A DNA stretch of 19,533 nt, from NCBI GenBank assembly GCA_937920085.1, contig CALETE010000034.1, positions 1-19,533 on the forward strand, written 5' to 3'. Below are positions 1 through 6,741 of this stretch, piece after piece. The stretch is from an uncultured Alphaproteobacteria bacterium. Lineage in GTDB: Bacteria > Pseudomonadota > Alphaproteobacteria > Caulobacterales > Caulobacteraceae. Numbering within the stretch: position 1 is the first letter of the stretch; each line of letters opens with the position of its first letter. Position numbers and translations under genes: made by a program. The notes under the pieces were generated by a model. That model was not told where the DNA came from. It saw nothing but the letters and a program-made list of their open reading frames with translations, and ran no database searches.

Positions 1-1
1 C

Positions 2-286
2 GAGGCGCGCAAGCGGCAGAAGGTCGTAGAGATCAAAGAGATCAAGCTGCGCCCCAATATCGACACCCACGATTATGAAGTGAAGGCGCGGTCCATGCAT
101 CGCTTCTTCGAAGAAGGTGACAAGGTGAAGGTCACCCTGCGCTTCCGGGGTCGAGAGCTGGCCCACCCCGAGCTGGGCATGAAGCTACTTCAGCAGGTCA
201 AGGCTGACTTTGAGCCCGTGGCCAAGGTTGAGTATGAGCCCCGAATGGAAGGCCGCCAGATGATCATGATCCTGGCCCCGAAATAG
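2..286 (+). CDS. infC: Translation initiation factor IF-3, C-terminal part (5' end outside window)
   Basis: IF-3 binds the 30S subunit, keeps it apart from 50S and proofreads the start codon. The reading frame is open from base 2 (Glu-Ala-Arg-Lys) to the TAG at 284-286, giving 94 visible codons. These cover the interdomain linker end and the whole C-terminal 30S-binding domain. Diagnostic stretches are VVEIKEIKLRPNIDTHDY, FFEEGDKVKVTLRFRGRE and the ending RQMIMILAPK. The in-frame ATG at base 80 is internal and is not the start. A strong terminator follows about 30 bases after the stop, so infC ends a transcript here rather than running into rpmI as in many bacteria. The family call is near certain. 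The missing N-terminal domain cannot be judged. Confidence 0.97.
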   Translation, partial: EARKRQKVVEIKEIKLRPNIDTHDYEVKARSMHRFFEEGDKVKVTLRFRGRELAHPELGMKLLQQVKADFEPVAKVEYEPRMEGRQMIMILAPK

Positions 287-315
287 CCGACAGGCGAGGT
301 TTCTAGACAGATAAG

Positions 316-349
316 AAGGCGGTCGAGGGCAACCCGGCCGCCTTTTTTC
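316..349 (+). terminator. Rho-independent terminator after infC
   Basis: AAGGCGG (316-322) pairs with CCGCCTT (338-344), and an inner GGG/CCC pair sits in the loop. A run of six T follows at 343-348. It lies 30 bases past the infC stop and upstream of the TonB receptor gene. Confidence 0.85.
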
Positions 350-496
350 TTGGCCAAGTCGCGCAATGAACTCAGTTAATGACGAATGTCAAAAATGGCG
401 AAAAAAGGACTCGCGGGCATGACAATCCAGTGACAGAATGCCGCCCTTAGAAGCAGAAAACTGCGTCAAAAAGTAGAACAGGGAGCGAAACAAATA
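350..496 (+). promoter_or_regulatory. Upstream region of the TonB-dependent receptor
   Basis: These 147 bases between the infC terminator and the receptor start are more AT-rich than their surroundings, notably 372-407, and should hold the receptor promoter. A CcrM-type GANTC site (GACTC) is at 408-412, but one such site is expected by chance. AGGGAG at 479-484 is a Shine-Dalgarno candidate about 12 bases before the ATG. I could not place a convincing -35/-10 pair. Confidence 0.35.
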
Positions 497-3451
497 ATGT
501 CTAAGCTTAGATTCTATTGCGGAGTGTCCGCAGCAGCGGTCGCAGTTGCGGCGCTAGCTTCGACATCGGCCTGGGCAGCTGACGACGCTACGAAACCCAC
601 CACTGTTGAAGAAGTGGTTGTAACGGGTTCACTAATCGCTGGCACACCCAAGACCACGGCTATTCCGATTGCCGTCATCGGCCAGGAAGAGCTTGAAAAG
701 CGCGGGTCACCGTCCGTTCTGGACGTGATCAAGTCCCTGCCAATCATCGGCCCGGTTCTAGGCGACTCCAACCAGTTCTCCACGGCGGCCCAGGGCCGAA
801 ACGGGGGCGGCACCTTCAACATCCGCGGTCTTGGTGCCGAGCGCACCTTGGTCCTGCTGAACGGCAAGCGTTTCACGGGCTACCGCTCTGACACCAACCT
901 CCTGCCCCAGGCCGCCATCGGCCGGGTCGAAGTGCTGAAAGACGGCGCGGCGGCGACCTATGGCTCTGATGCCATTGCTGGCGTGGCCAACGTCATCACA
1001 CGCAAGAATTTCAGCGGCCTGGAACTGGCAGCAGATTTCCGCCAGGTGCGAGGCTCCAGCGGCGACTATACCGCCAGTGCATTGTATGGGTGGGTTGGCG
1101 ACACGTCGAACCTGCTGATGAGCCTCGGATATCAGCACCGCTCTGAACTGAGCAACACAAAGCGCAGCTGGGTTCTTCAACCCTATCTCTCCAACCCATC
1201 CGGCTGGTCTGTTCTGGGAAATCCCGGCGCGTGGACGATCAAGAATGCCGTTGGTGGCACGGGATCAACGGTCGGATTTGCGGTCGATGCCAACTGCGCT
1301 GCCGTCGGTGGCACCGCAACATATACCGGCACAACCCCGGCCTGCTATTTCAGCTATCTGCCCTTCGATAACCTTGTTGAAGAACAGGATTTCTATCAGG
1401 CATATGGCGAGTTCAACGCCAATGTGGGCGACACCGGCAAGTTCCATGCCGAAGCCCTCTACGCCATGTCTAATCAGCCGGACTACCGGTTCTCACCGGG
1501 CTATCCGCCGACCTCGGGCCCTAATGGCCCAGGCAGCGTCAATGTGTTCAGCGTCGCTGGAACCAATCCTGGCTTCAACACCTTCCTAAGCCAGACCGGT
1601 AACAGCGCCCTGATCGGCGTAGCTAAGAGTGCGACGGCGACCCTCTGGCGTCCCCTGGGCAATGGGGGCAACAACTCCACGGGCGGCCTAGGTGGCCAAA
1701 GCGGAAGCCGCAAGTACGAGGAGTTGCATCTCTCGGCGGGCCTGAAGGGTGACACCGGCATTCTTGGTGCCAAATATGACGTCAGCGCCACATATATTGC
1801 AGAGTGGCAGGACCAACAGACCACTGACATCCTGATTGATCGCCTACAGAACGCCCTGAATGGTCTGGGCGGTGCCAACTGCACAGGCACCACCCCGGGC
1901 GCTGGGGGTTGCCAATATTTCAACCCCTTCTCCAACGCATATGCAAGCAACCCGGCTAGGGGCCTGACCAATCCGGGCTTTGTCTCTGCCAATGCCAATG
2001 ACCCCAAACTGGTCGCATGGCTGTTTGACCGTCAGAAATTCCGCGCCCAGCAGGACACCTTTGTTGTTGATGCGGTCCTGAGCGGCAAGACCGCGATTAC
2101 ACTGCCGGGCGGCGATGTCGGCTGGGCGGCCGGTGCCCAGTACCGCAAGGTCACCTACATCCAAGAAATCGACAGCCCGTACTACAATGCGCAGGTCACA
2201 CCCTGCCCAGTGGTCGGCGTTGCGAACTGCGCCTTCAAGACCGGTCCCTATATCTTCCTCGGCCAGAACATCCCCCTGCGCCTGGAACAGAGCGTCTATG
2301 CCGTCTTCGGCGAACTAAACCTGCCCGTCCTTGACAATCTGAATGCCTCGCTGGCCCTCCGCTATGAGGATTACGGCGGACAGACTGGCTCCACCACCAA
2401 CCCGCAGTTCCGCGCCAAGTGGCAGGCCACGGACTGGTTTGCGCTCCGTGGATCTATCGGGACGTCCTTCCGGGGCCCGACGGCAGCGAACGTTGCGCCC
2501 ACGGGGACGACGGGCCTCTCAGGCATCACAGCGGCCGGCAACAACTTCAAGTCCGTCGATTTCTTCGGCAATCCGGCGGTGGGTCCTGAAAAGGCAGTTA
2601 CCTACAGCTTCGGTGGCATTTTCCAGACCTCAAACATGACCGCAACGGTCGACTACTGGTCGATCAAGATGGATGATCAGATCGTCTCGGTTCCGGCCAA
2701 CGTTGTGGCAACCGCTATTGCAGGTGTCGGTAACGGCAGCCAAACCGTCAATTGCTCAAGCGGCCTACGCTACCTGATCACCTTCAATAACAATAATGCC
2801 TGCACCCAGGGCGTAACCGTCGGTAATGACATTGCCCGTATCCGGTCTGACACGACCAATGGCCCGACCATCGAGACCAATGGCATAGACGGCGACATCA
2901 ACTACCGCTTTGACGACATCTACGGCGGCGACCTGAACCTCGGTGCCAATGTCAGCTATGTCCTGGCCTATAAGCAGGCAGCGTTTGTCTATGGCGGTGT
3001 GACGGTTTCTACGTCCTATGATGCCGTCGGATACACCAACTATGACCGTCTGCCCGGAACCATCCCGAAATGGCGCGGCCAGTTCTATGCCGACTACAAC
3101 CACGGCAATCATAACCTGCGCTGGACCCTCAACTATGTGGATGGTGCCACCGACAACCGCGGCCCGACCACGGTTCAGACGGGCCCATCTTCCAACTGCA
3201 ACGTCGCTAACGCTAAGGCTGGAACGGCAACGAATTGCCAGTTGACGACCCTGGGCCTGGAACTGGGAGCCTTCGTCTCCCACGACCTGACCTACCGTCT
3301 GCTCCTGCCCAACGACATGACCCTGACCGCGTCCGTGCTGAATGCCCTAGATGAGGAGCCCGCAAAGGCCCGTATCGAGTACAGCTACGACCCCTTCATC
3401 GGCAATGCATTGGGCCGGACATTCAAGCTGGGTCTGAAGAAGAAGTTCTAA
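497..3451 (+). CDS. TonB-dependent outer-membrane receptor
   Basis: This is a gated outer-membrane beta-barrel that takes up a scarce ligand using TonB-ExbBD energy. The 984-residue product has a signal peptide (residues 1-27, cleavage after AWA). A TonB box, EEVVVTG, follows at 38-44. The plug domain runs about 55-170 and contains FNIRGLGAERTLVLLNGKR and the RVEVLKDGAAATYGSDAIAGV signature. The barrel continues to a final aromatic residue (Phe984), as the BAM pathway requires. All ten mature cysteines fall in five close pairs (267/283, 462/472, 570/578, 753/769, 901/914), probably disulphides in surface loops. The length is normal for large caulobacterial receptors. The ligand cannot be told from sequence. 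It is probably transcribed alone, because terminators lie on both sides. The MFS gene downstream might handle the same compound in the inner membrane, but nothing here proves it. Confidence 0.95.
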   Translation: MSKLRFYCGVSAAAVAVAALASTSAWAADDATKPTTVEEVVVTGSLIAGTPKTTAIPIAVIGQEELEKRGSPSVLDVIKSLPIIGPVLGDSNQFSTAAQGRNGGGTFNIRGLGAERTLVLLNGKRFTGYRSDTNLLPQAAIGRVEVLKDGAAATYGSDAIAGVANVITRKNFSGLELAADFRQVRGSSGDYTASALYGWVGDTSNLLMSLGYQHRSELSNTKRSWVLQPYLSNPSGWSVLGNPGAWTIKNAVGGTGSTVGFAVDANCAAVGGTATYTGTTPACYFSYLPFDNLVEEQDFYQAYGEFNANVGDTGKFHAEALYAMSNQPDYRFSPGYPPTSGPNGPGSVNVFSVAGTNPGFNTFLSQTGNSALIGVAKSATATLWRPLGNGGNNSTGGLGGQSGSRKYEELHLSAGLKGDTGILGAKYDVSATYIAEWQDQQTTDILIDRLQNALNGLGGANCTGTTPGAGGCQYFNPFSNAYASNPARGLTNPGFVSANANDPKLVAWLFDRQKFRAQQDTFVVDAVLSGKTAITLPGGDVGWAAGAQYRKVTYIQEIDSPYYNAQVTPCPVVGVANCAFKTGPYIFLGQNIPLRLEQSVYAVFGELNLPVLDNLNASLALRYEDYGGQTGSTTNPQFRAKWQATDWFALRGSIGTSFRGPTAANVAPTGTTGLSGITAAGNNFKSVDFFGNPAVGPEKAVTYSFGGIFQTSNMTATVDYWSIKMDDQIVSVPANVVATAIAGVGNGSQTVNCSSGLRYLITFNNNNACTQGVTVGNDIARIRSDTTNGPTIETNGIDGDINYRFDDIYGGDLNLGANVSYVLAYKQAAFVYGGVTVSTSYDAVGYTNYDRLPGTIPKWRGQFYADYNHGNHNLRWTLNYVDGATDNRGPTTVQTGPSSNCNVANAKAGTATNCQLTTLGLELGAFVSHDLTYRLLLPNDMTLTASVLNALDEEPAKARIEYSYDPFIGNALGRTFKLGLKKKF

Positions 3452-3490
3452 GGGCGAAATCGGCGCGAAGACGCCGGTCCTGATAAAACT

Positions 3491-3521
3491 AAGCGGTCGC
3501 CTCCGGGCGGCCGCTTTTTTT
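3491..3521 (+). terminator. Rho-independent terminator after the TonB receptor
   Basis: An 11-bp stem (AAGCGGTCGCC at 3491-3501 with GGCGGCCGCTT at 3506-3516, one U-G pair) closes a TCCG tetraloop. Seven T follow (3515-3521). This is a very strong intrinsic terminator and isolates the receptor from the MFS gene. Confidence 0.93.
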
Positions 3522-3572
3522 GTGGGTCACCCCGGCCTTGCTCCGCAAGACTGAGGGGCCTATCACCCGCCC

Positions 3573-4805
3573 ATGACCATCGCCGCCACTTCAGAGCCAC
3601 CCGCGCCCCGGTTTGCCGCGGCCTCGCTGATTGCGGTGATCTTTATCAATATGCTGGGCTTTGGGATCATAGTTCCCCTGCTGCCCTTCTACGCAAAGTC
3701 CTTCAATGCGGCACCTTGGCAGATTGGCTTGATCTTCGGGGCCTATTCCGTCGGCGCGTTTTTCGGCGAACCCTTCTGGGGACGACTGTCGGATCGGTAT
3801 GGCCGAAAGCCCCTGCTGATCTCGACCATTACCGGCAATTGTCTGTGCTATCTGTTCTTGGCCTTTGCACCCAATATTTGGGTGGCCTTTTTTATCCGAC
3901 TGATTGGCGGCCTCGCGGCGGGCAATGGGGCCGTGGTTCAGGGCTATATCGCTGATGTAACGCCACCCGAAAAGCGCGCGCGGCAAATGTCCTATCAGGG
4001 TGCAGCCTGGAATGTCGGTCTGATTATTGGTCCGTCTGTCGGAGGATTTTTCGCCCATACTGGCATGGGCCCTGCCGGTTTCCGTATTCCTCTGTTCATT
4101 GCCTCTGGTCTGGCAGCCTTGTGCGTCATCGCCATCACCATCGTGATCAAGGAGAGCCGCGTCCGCGACACCGGCATCACCCACCGCCCCAGCCGCTGGT
4201 CGGCCATTGGCGAAGTGGCCCGCCACCCTGTCATCGGCCGCATGATGCTGCTGACCTTCCTAGTGGGCTTTGCCTTCACCGGTATTGAATCGCAATTTGG
4301 GCTGTGGTCGCAGGCTAGGTTTGACTGGGGCCCCCGCAATATCGCTGTCTGCTTTGCCTTTACCGGCGTCACAGCCTTTTTCACCCAGACCTTGCTGACC
4401 GGCCGGTTGTCAGAGCGATATGGGGAAGGTGCAATGCTGGCGACGGGCATGGCCCTTACGGCCATAGCTGCGGCCCTCCAGGTCTTCTCAGTCAACGGCT
4501 ACATGACCATTGCCCTGATGTGCGTCACAGCCGCCGGCCAGTCCGTCGCCTTTCCAAATGTGGGTGCCATAATTTCTAGGACGGTGGACCCCCACAGGCA
4601 GGGCCAGATCCTTGGCCTCAATAACGCGGCTGGGGCCCTGGCCAGAGTCGTCGGGCCGATCTTTGCAGGGCTAATGGTTCCGGTGGTCAGGGACGGCCCC
4701 TTCATCCTGGGTGCCATGGTGGTGGCTCCAGCCATTTTGCTTGCCTTGTCCGCCACGAGACGCGCCACGGCGCGCCCTGATCCCTATGCGGGGCAGAGTT
4801 CCTAA
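3573..4805 (+). CDS. MFS transporter, DHA1/TetA-like drug-proton antiporter family
   Basis: This 410-residue protein has about 12 predicted membrane helices and sits in the inner membrane. MFS motif A is intact between helices 2 and 3 (GRLSDRYGRKP, residues 70-80). The antiporter-type motif C is at 149-158 (GLIIGPSVGG). The first helix, MLGFGIIVPLLPFYAK, is typical of TetA-like exporters of the DHA1 group. The pattern supports proton-driven export of a small molecule; the substrate is unknown, and a resistance role is inference from the family. No strong Shine-Dalgarno precedes the ATG. The closest purine run is GAGGGG about 16 bases upstream, so a later start is possible, but the predicted N-terminus reads well. 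The gene stands alone between a strong terminator and the ribosomal-protein operon. Confidence 0.88.
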   Translation: MTIAATSEPPAPRFAAASLIAVIFINMLGFGIIVPLLPFYAKSFNAAPWQIGLIFGAYSVGAFFGEPFWGRLSDRYGRKPLLISTITGNCLCYLFLAFAPNIWVAFFIRLIGGLAAGNGAVVQGYIADVTPPEKRARQMSYQGAAWNVGLIIGPSVGGFFAHTGMGPAGFRIPLFIASGLAALCVIAITIVIKESRVRDTGITHRPSRWSAIGEVARHPVIGRMMLLTFLVGFAFTGIESQFGLWSQARFDWGPRNIAVCFAFTGVTAFFTQTLLTGRLSERYGEGAMLATGMALTAIAAALQVFSVNGYMTIALMCVTAAGQSVAFPNVGAIISRTVDPHRQGQILGLNNAAGALARVVGPIFAGLMVPVVRDGPFILGAMVVAPAILLALSATRRATARPDPYAGQSS

Positions 4806-4937
4806 AAGACTCCCAAGCCTTGCATTGCCCCTCGCTTTCGCGTAACAGCCTGCCCCTTCGGAACTGTCTGGCCCAAAGGCATGCCAGGGCGGTTCATCAA
4901 TACACCAGAGGACGGGGTCGCAAGATTCCGACGTGAA

Positions 4938-5138
4938 ATGCCCAAACTGAAGACGAAATCAGGCGCCAAAAAGCGCTTCAAGATCACGGCTACGGGTAAG
5001 CTCAAGGCCGGTGTGGCCGGCAAGCGCCACCGCCTGATCAGCCACTCCGCAAAATATATCCGCCAAAACCGCGGCACGAAGGTGATGAACGAGTCTGATA
5101 AAAAGACCATTCGCACCTACCTGCCCTACGGCCTTTGA
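4938..5138 (+). CDS. rpmI: 50S ribosomal protein L35
   Basis: The product is 66 residues and starts MPKLKTKSGAKKRF, the exact family N-terminus. It ends DKKTIRTYLPYGL. L35 is a basic structural protein of the large subunit. An in-frame ATG at 4881 would add 19 residues (MPGRFINTPED...) not found in L35, so 4938 is chosen. rplT follows after 15 bases, the usual bicistronic order. The 132 bases upstream (4806-4937) should contain the operon promoter and possibly an L20-binding leader. I could not fold a clear L20 operator by eye. Confidence 0.97.
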   Translation: MPKLKTKSGAKKRFKITATGKLKAGVAGKRHRLISHSAKYIRQNRGTKVMNESDKKTIRTYLPYGL

Positions 5139-5153
5139 TCGGAGACCTGACAC

Positions 5154-5510
5154 ATGGCACGCGTAAAACGGGGCGTTACCGCCCACGCTAAGCACAAGAA
5201 GGTTCTAGAGCAGGCCAAGGGTTTCTATGGCCGCCGCAAGAACACCATCCGCACGGCCAAGGCCGCTGTGGATAAGGCCGGACAGTACGCCTATCGCGAC
5301 CGTAAGGTCCGCAAGCGTAACTTCCGCTCCCTCTGGATCCAGCGCATCAACGCAGCTGCACGCCTTGAGGGCATGACCTATGCTCGATTTATTCACGGCC
5401 TGGATCTGGCCGGGATCGAAATCGACCGCAAAGTCCTTTCGGACATCGCGGGCGCTGATCCGGTTGGCTTCAAGGCCATTGCCGACAAGGTTCGCGCCGC
5501 GCTGGGTTGA
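5154..5510 (+). CDS. rplT: 50S ribosomal protein L20
   Basis: The product is 118 residues, the normal length for L20. Family hallmarks include MARVKRGVTAHAKHKKVL, AKGFYGRRKNTIRTAK and LWIQRINAAARLEGMTYARF. L20 is an early 23S-binding assembly protein, and in several bacteria it represses its own operon. A GGAG Shine-Dalgarno sits about 10 bases before the ATG, just after the rpmI stop. The pair is co-transcribed and ends at the terminator at 5544-5578. Confidence 0.98.
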   Translation: MARVKRGVTAHAKHKKVLEQAKGFYGRRKNTIRTAKAAVDKAGQYAYRDRKVRKRNFRSLWIQRINAAARLEGMTYARFIHGLDLAGIEIDRKVLSDIAGADPVGFKAIADKVRAALG

Positions 5511-5543
5511 AGCCTTCGAAGTCCTATGACTTCCTAAGCTGAC

Positions 5544-5578
5544 AAAAGCCCTTCGGCGGAACCGCCGGAGGGCTTTTT
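5544..5578 (+). terminator. Rho-independent terminator after rplT
   Basis: An almost perfect 16-bp inverted repeat (5544-5559 with 5562-5577, one U-G pair) is flanked by A4 and T5. It would form a long AAAAGCCC...GGGCTTTTT hairpin, possibly working in both directions. It separates rpmI-rplT from pheST, so pheST needs a promoter within 5579-5625 or read-through. Confidence 0.93.
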
Positions 5579-5625
5579 GCTGCCCTCTTTCCGCCCCTCG
5601 TCCATGCCTCTATGAACGCAGCATC

Positions 5626-6732
5626 ATGATCGATAAACTTCAAGCCGACATCACCGCCGCCATTGCGGCGGCCACAGATGCCCAAGCCCTGGATGCTGTG
5701 CGCGTCGCCGCCCTGGGTAAGTCAGGTTCCATTTCAGAACTGCTCAAGTCTTTGGGCGGGATGAGCCCAGACGACCGGAAGGTCCAGGGCCCGCTGATAA
5801 ACGGCCTGCGCGATAAGGTTCAGACGGCCCTCGCTGCCCGCAAGGCAGACCTGGACGCCGCCGAGCTCAACGCCAAACTGAATGCCGAGCGGGTCGACCT
5901 TTCCCTGCCAGCCCCGCCCCGTCGCAAGGGCTCAGTTCATCCGACCATGCAGGTCATGGATGAGATGATCGCCGTCTTCGCCGACATGGGCTTTGCTGTG
6001 GCCGAGGGGCCGGACATCGAGACCGACTTCAATAATTTCACGGCCCTGAATTTCCCGCTCAAGCACCCCGCTCGGGAAATGCACGACACCTTCTTCCTGC
6101 CGGAAGACGCCAATGGCGAGCGTAAGGTCCTACGCACGCACACCAGCCCGGTACAGGTGCGGGTGATGAACCGCGGTACCAATGAAAGCCTGCCAAGCTG
6201 GGTAGCCAGGGGTCAGGAGCCGCCAATCCGGGTGATCGTGCCGGGCCGGACCTTCCGCAAGGATTCCGACCAGACCCACACGCCGATGTTCCATCAGATC
6301 GAAGGTCTGGTGATCGATAAGGGTATTCATATGGGCCACCTGAAGTGGACCCTGGAAACCTTCATCGCCAAATATTTCGAAACCAGCGACGTGGTCACCC
6401 GCTTTCGGCCTCACCATTTCCCTTTCACCGAACCTAGCGCCGAAATGGATGTCCGCTGCGATCGCTCTGGGGGCGAGGTCAAGATTGGCCAGGGGGATGA
6501 CTGGCTGGAAATCCTGGGCTGCGGCATGGTCCATCCCAATGTCTTGCGCAACTGTGGGCTCGATCCAGATATCTGGCAGGGCTTTGCCTTCGGCTGCGGT
6601 GTGGATCGCCTGGGGGTGCTGAAATACGGTATGCCCGACCTGCGCGACATGTTTGCCAGCGATGTGCGCTGGCTGGCGCACTACGGCTTCTCGGCCCATG
6701 CGGCCCCAAATCCTGCCACCGGCCTGAGCTGA
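5626..6732 (+). CDS. pheS: Phenylalanine--tRNA ligase alpha subunit
   Basis: This is the catalytic subunit of the alpha2-beta2 class II synthetase that charges tRNA-Phe. The N-terminal coiled coil that contacts tRNA covers about residues 1-90. The catalytic core carries HPTMQ at 105-109, EGPDIE at 127-132, THTSPVQ at 171-177, motif 2 GRTFRKDSDQTHTPMFHQ at 207-224, FPFTEPSAE at 265-273 and motif 3 GFAFGCGVDRLG at 319-330. At 368 residues it is somewhat longer than many homologues. Part of the excess is a polar loop, MNRGTNESLPSW (181-192), before the conserved PPIRVIVPGR strand, plus a short C-terminal tail. The Shine-Dalgarno is weak. The start agrees with the usual short N-terminus. pheT follows after 9 bases. 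Confidence 0.97.
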   Translation: MIDKLQADITAAIAAATDAQALDAVRVAALGKSGSISELLKSLGGMSPDDRKVQGPLINGLRDKVQTALAARKADLDAAELNAKLNAERVDLSLPAPPRRKGSVHPTMQVMDEMIAVFADMGFAVAEGPDIETDFNNFTALNFPLKHPAREMHDTFFLPEDANGERKVLRTHTSPVQVRVMNRGTNESLPSWVARGQEPPIRVIVPGRTFRKDSDQTHTPMFHQIEGLVIDKGIHMGHLKWTLETFIAKYFETSDVVTRFRPHHFPFTEPSAEMDVRCDRSGGEVKIGQGDDWLEILGCGMVHPNVLRNCGLDPDIWQGFAFGCGVDRLGVLKYGMPDLRDMFASDVRWLAHYGFSAHAAPNPATGLS

Positions 6733-6741
6733 GGATCGACC

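Noticed and set aside
4881..4937. N-terminal extension of L35 from an upstream in-frame ATG
   Set aside because: L35 begins at MPKLKTK in the family. The extension has no L35-like sequence, and the 66-residue form is standard.
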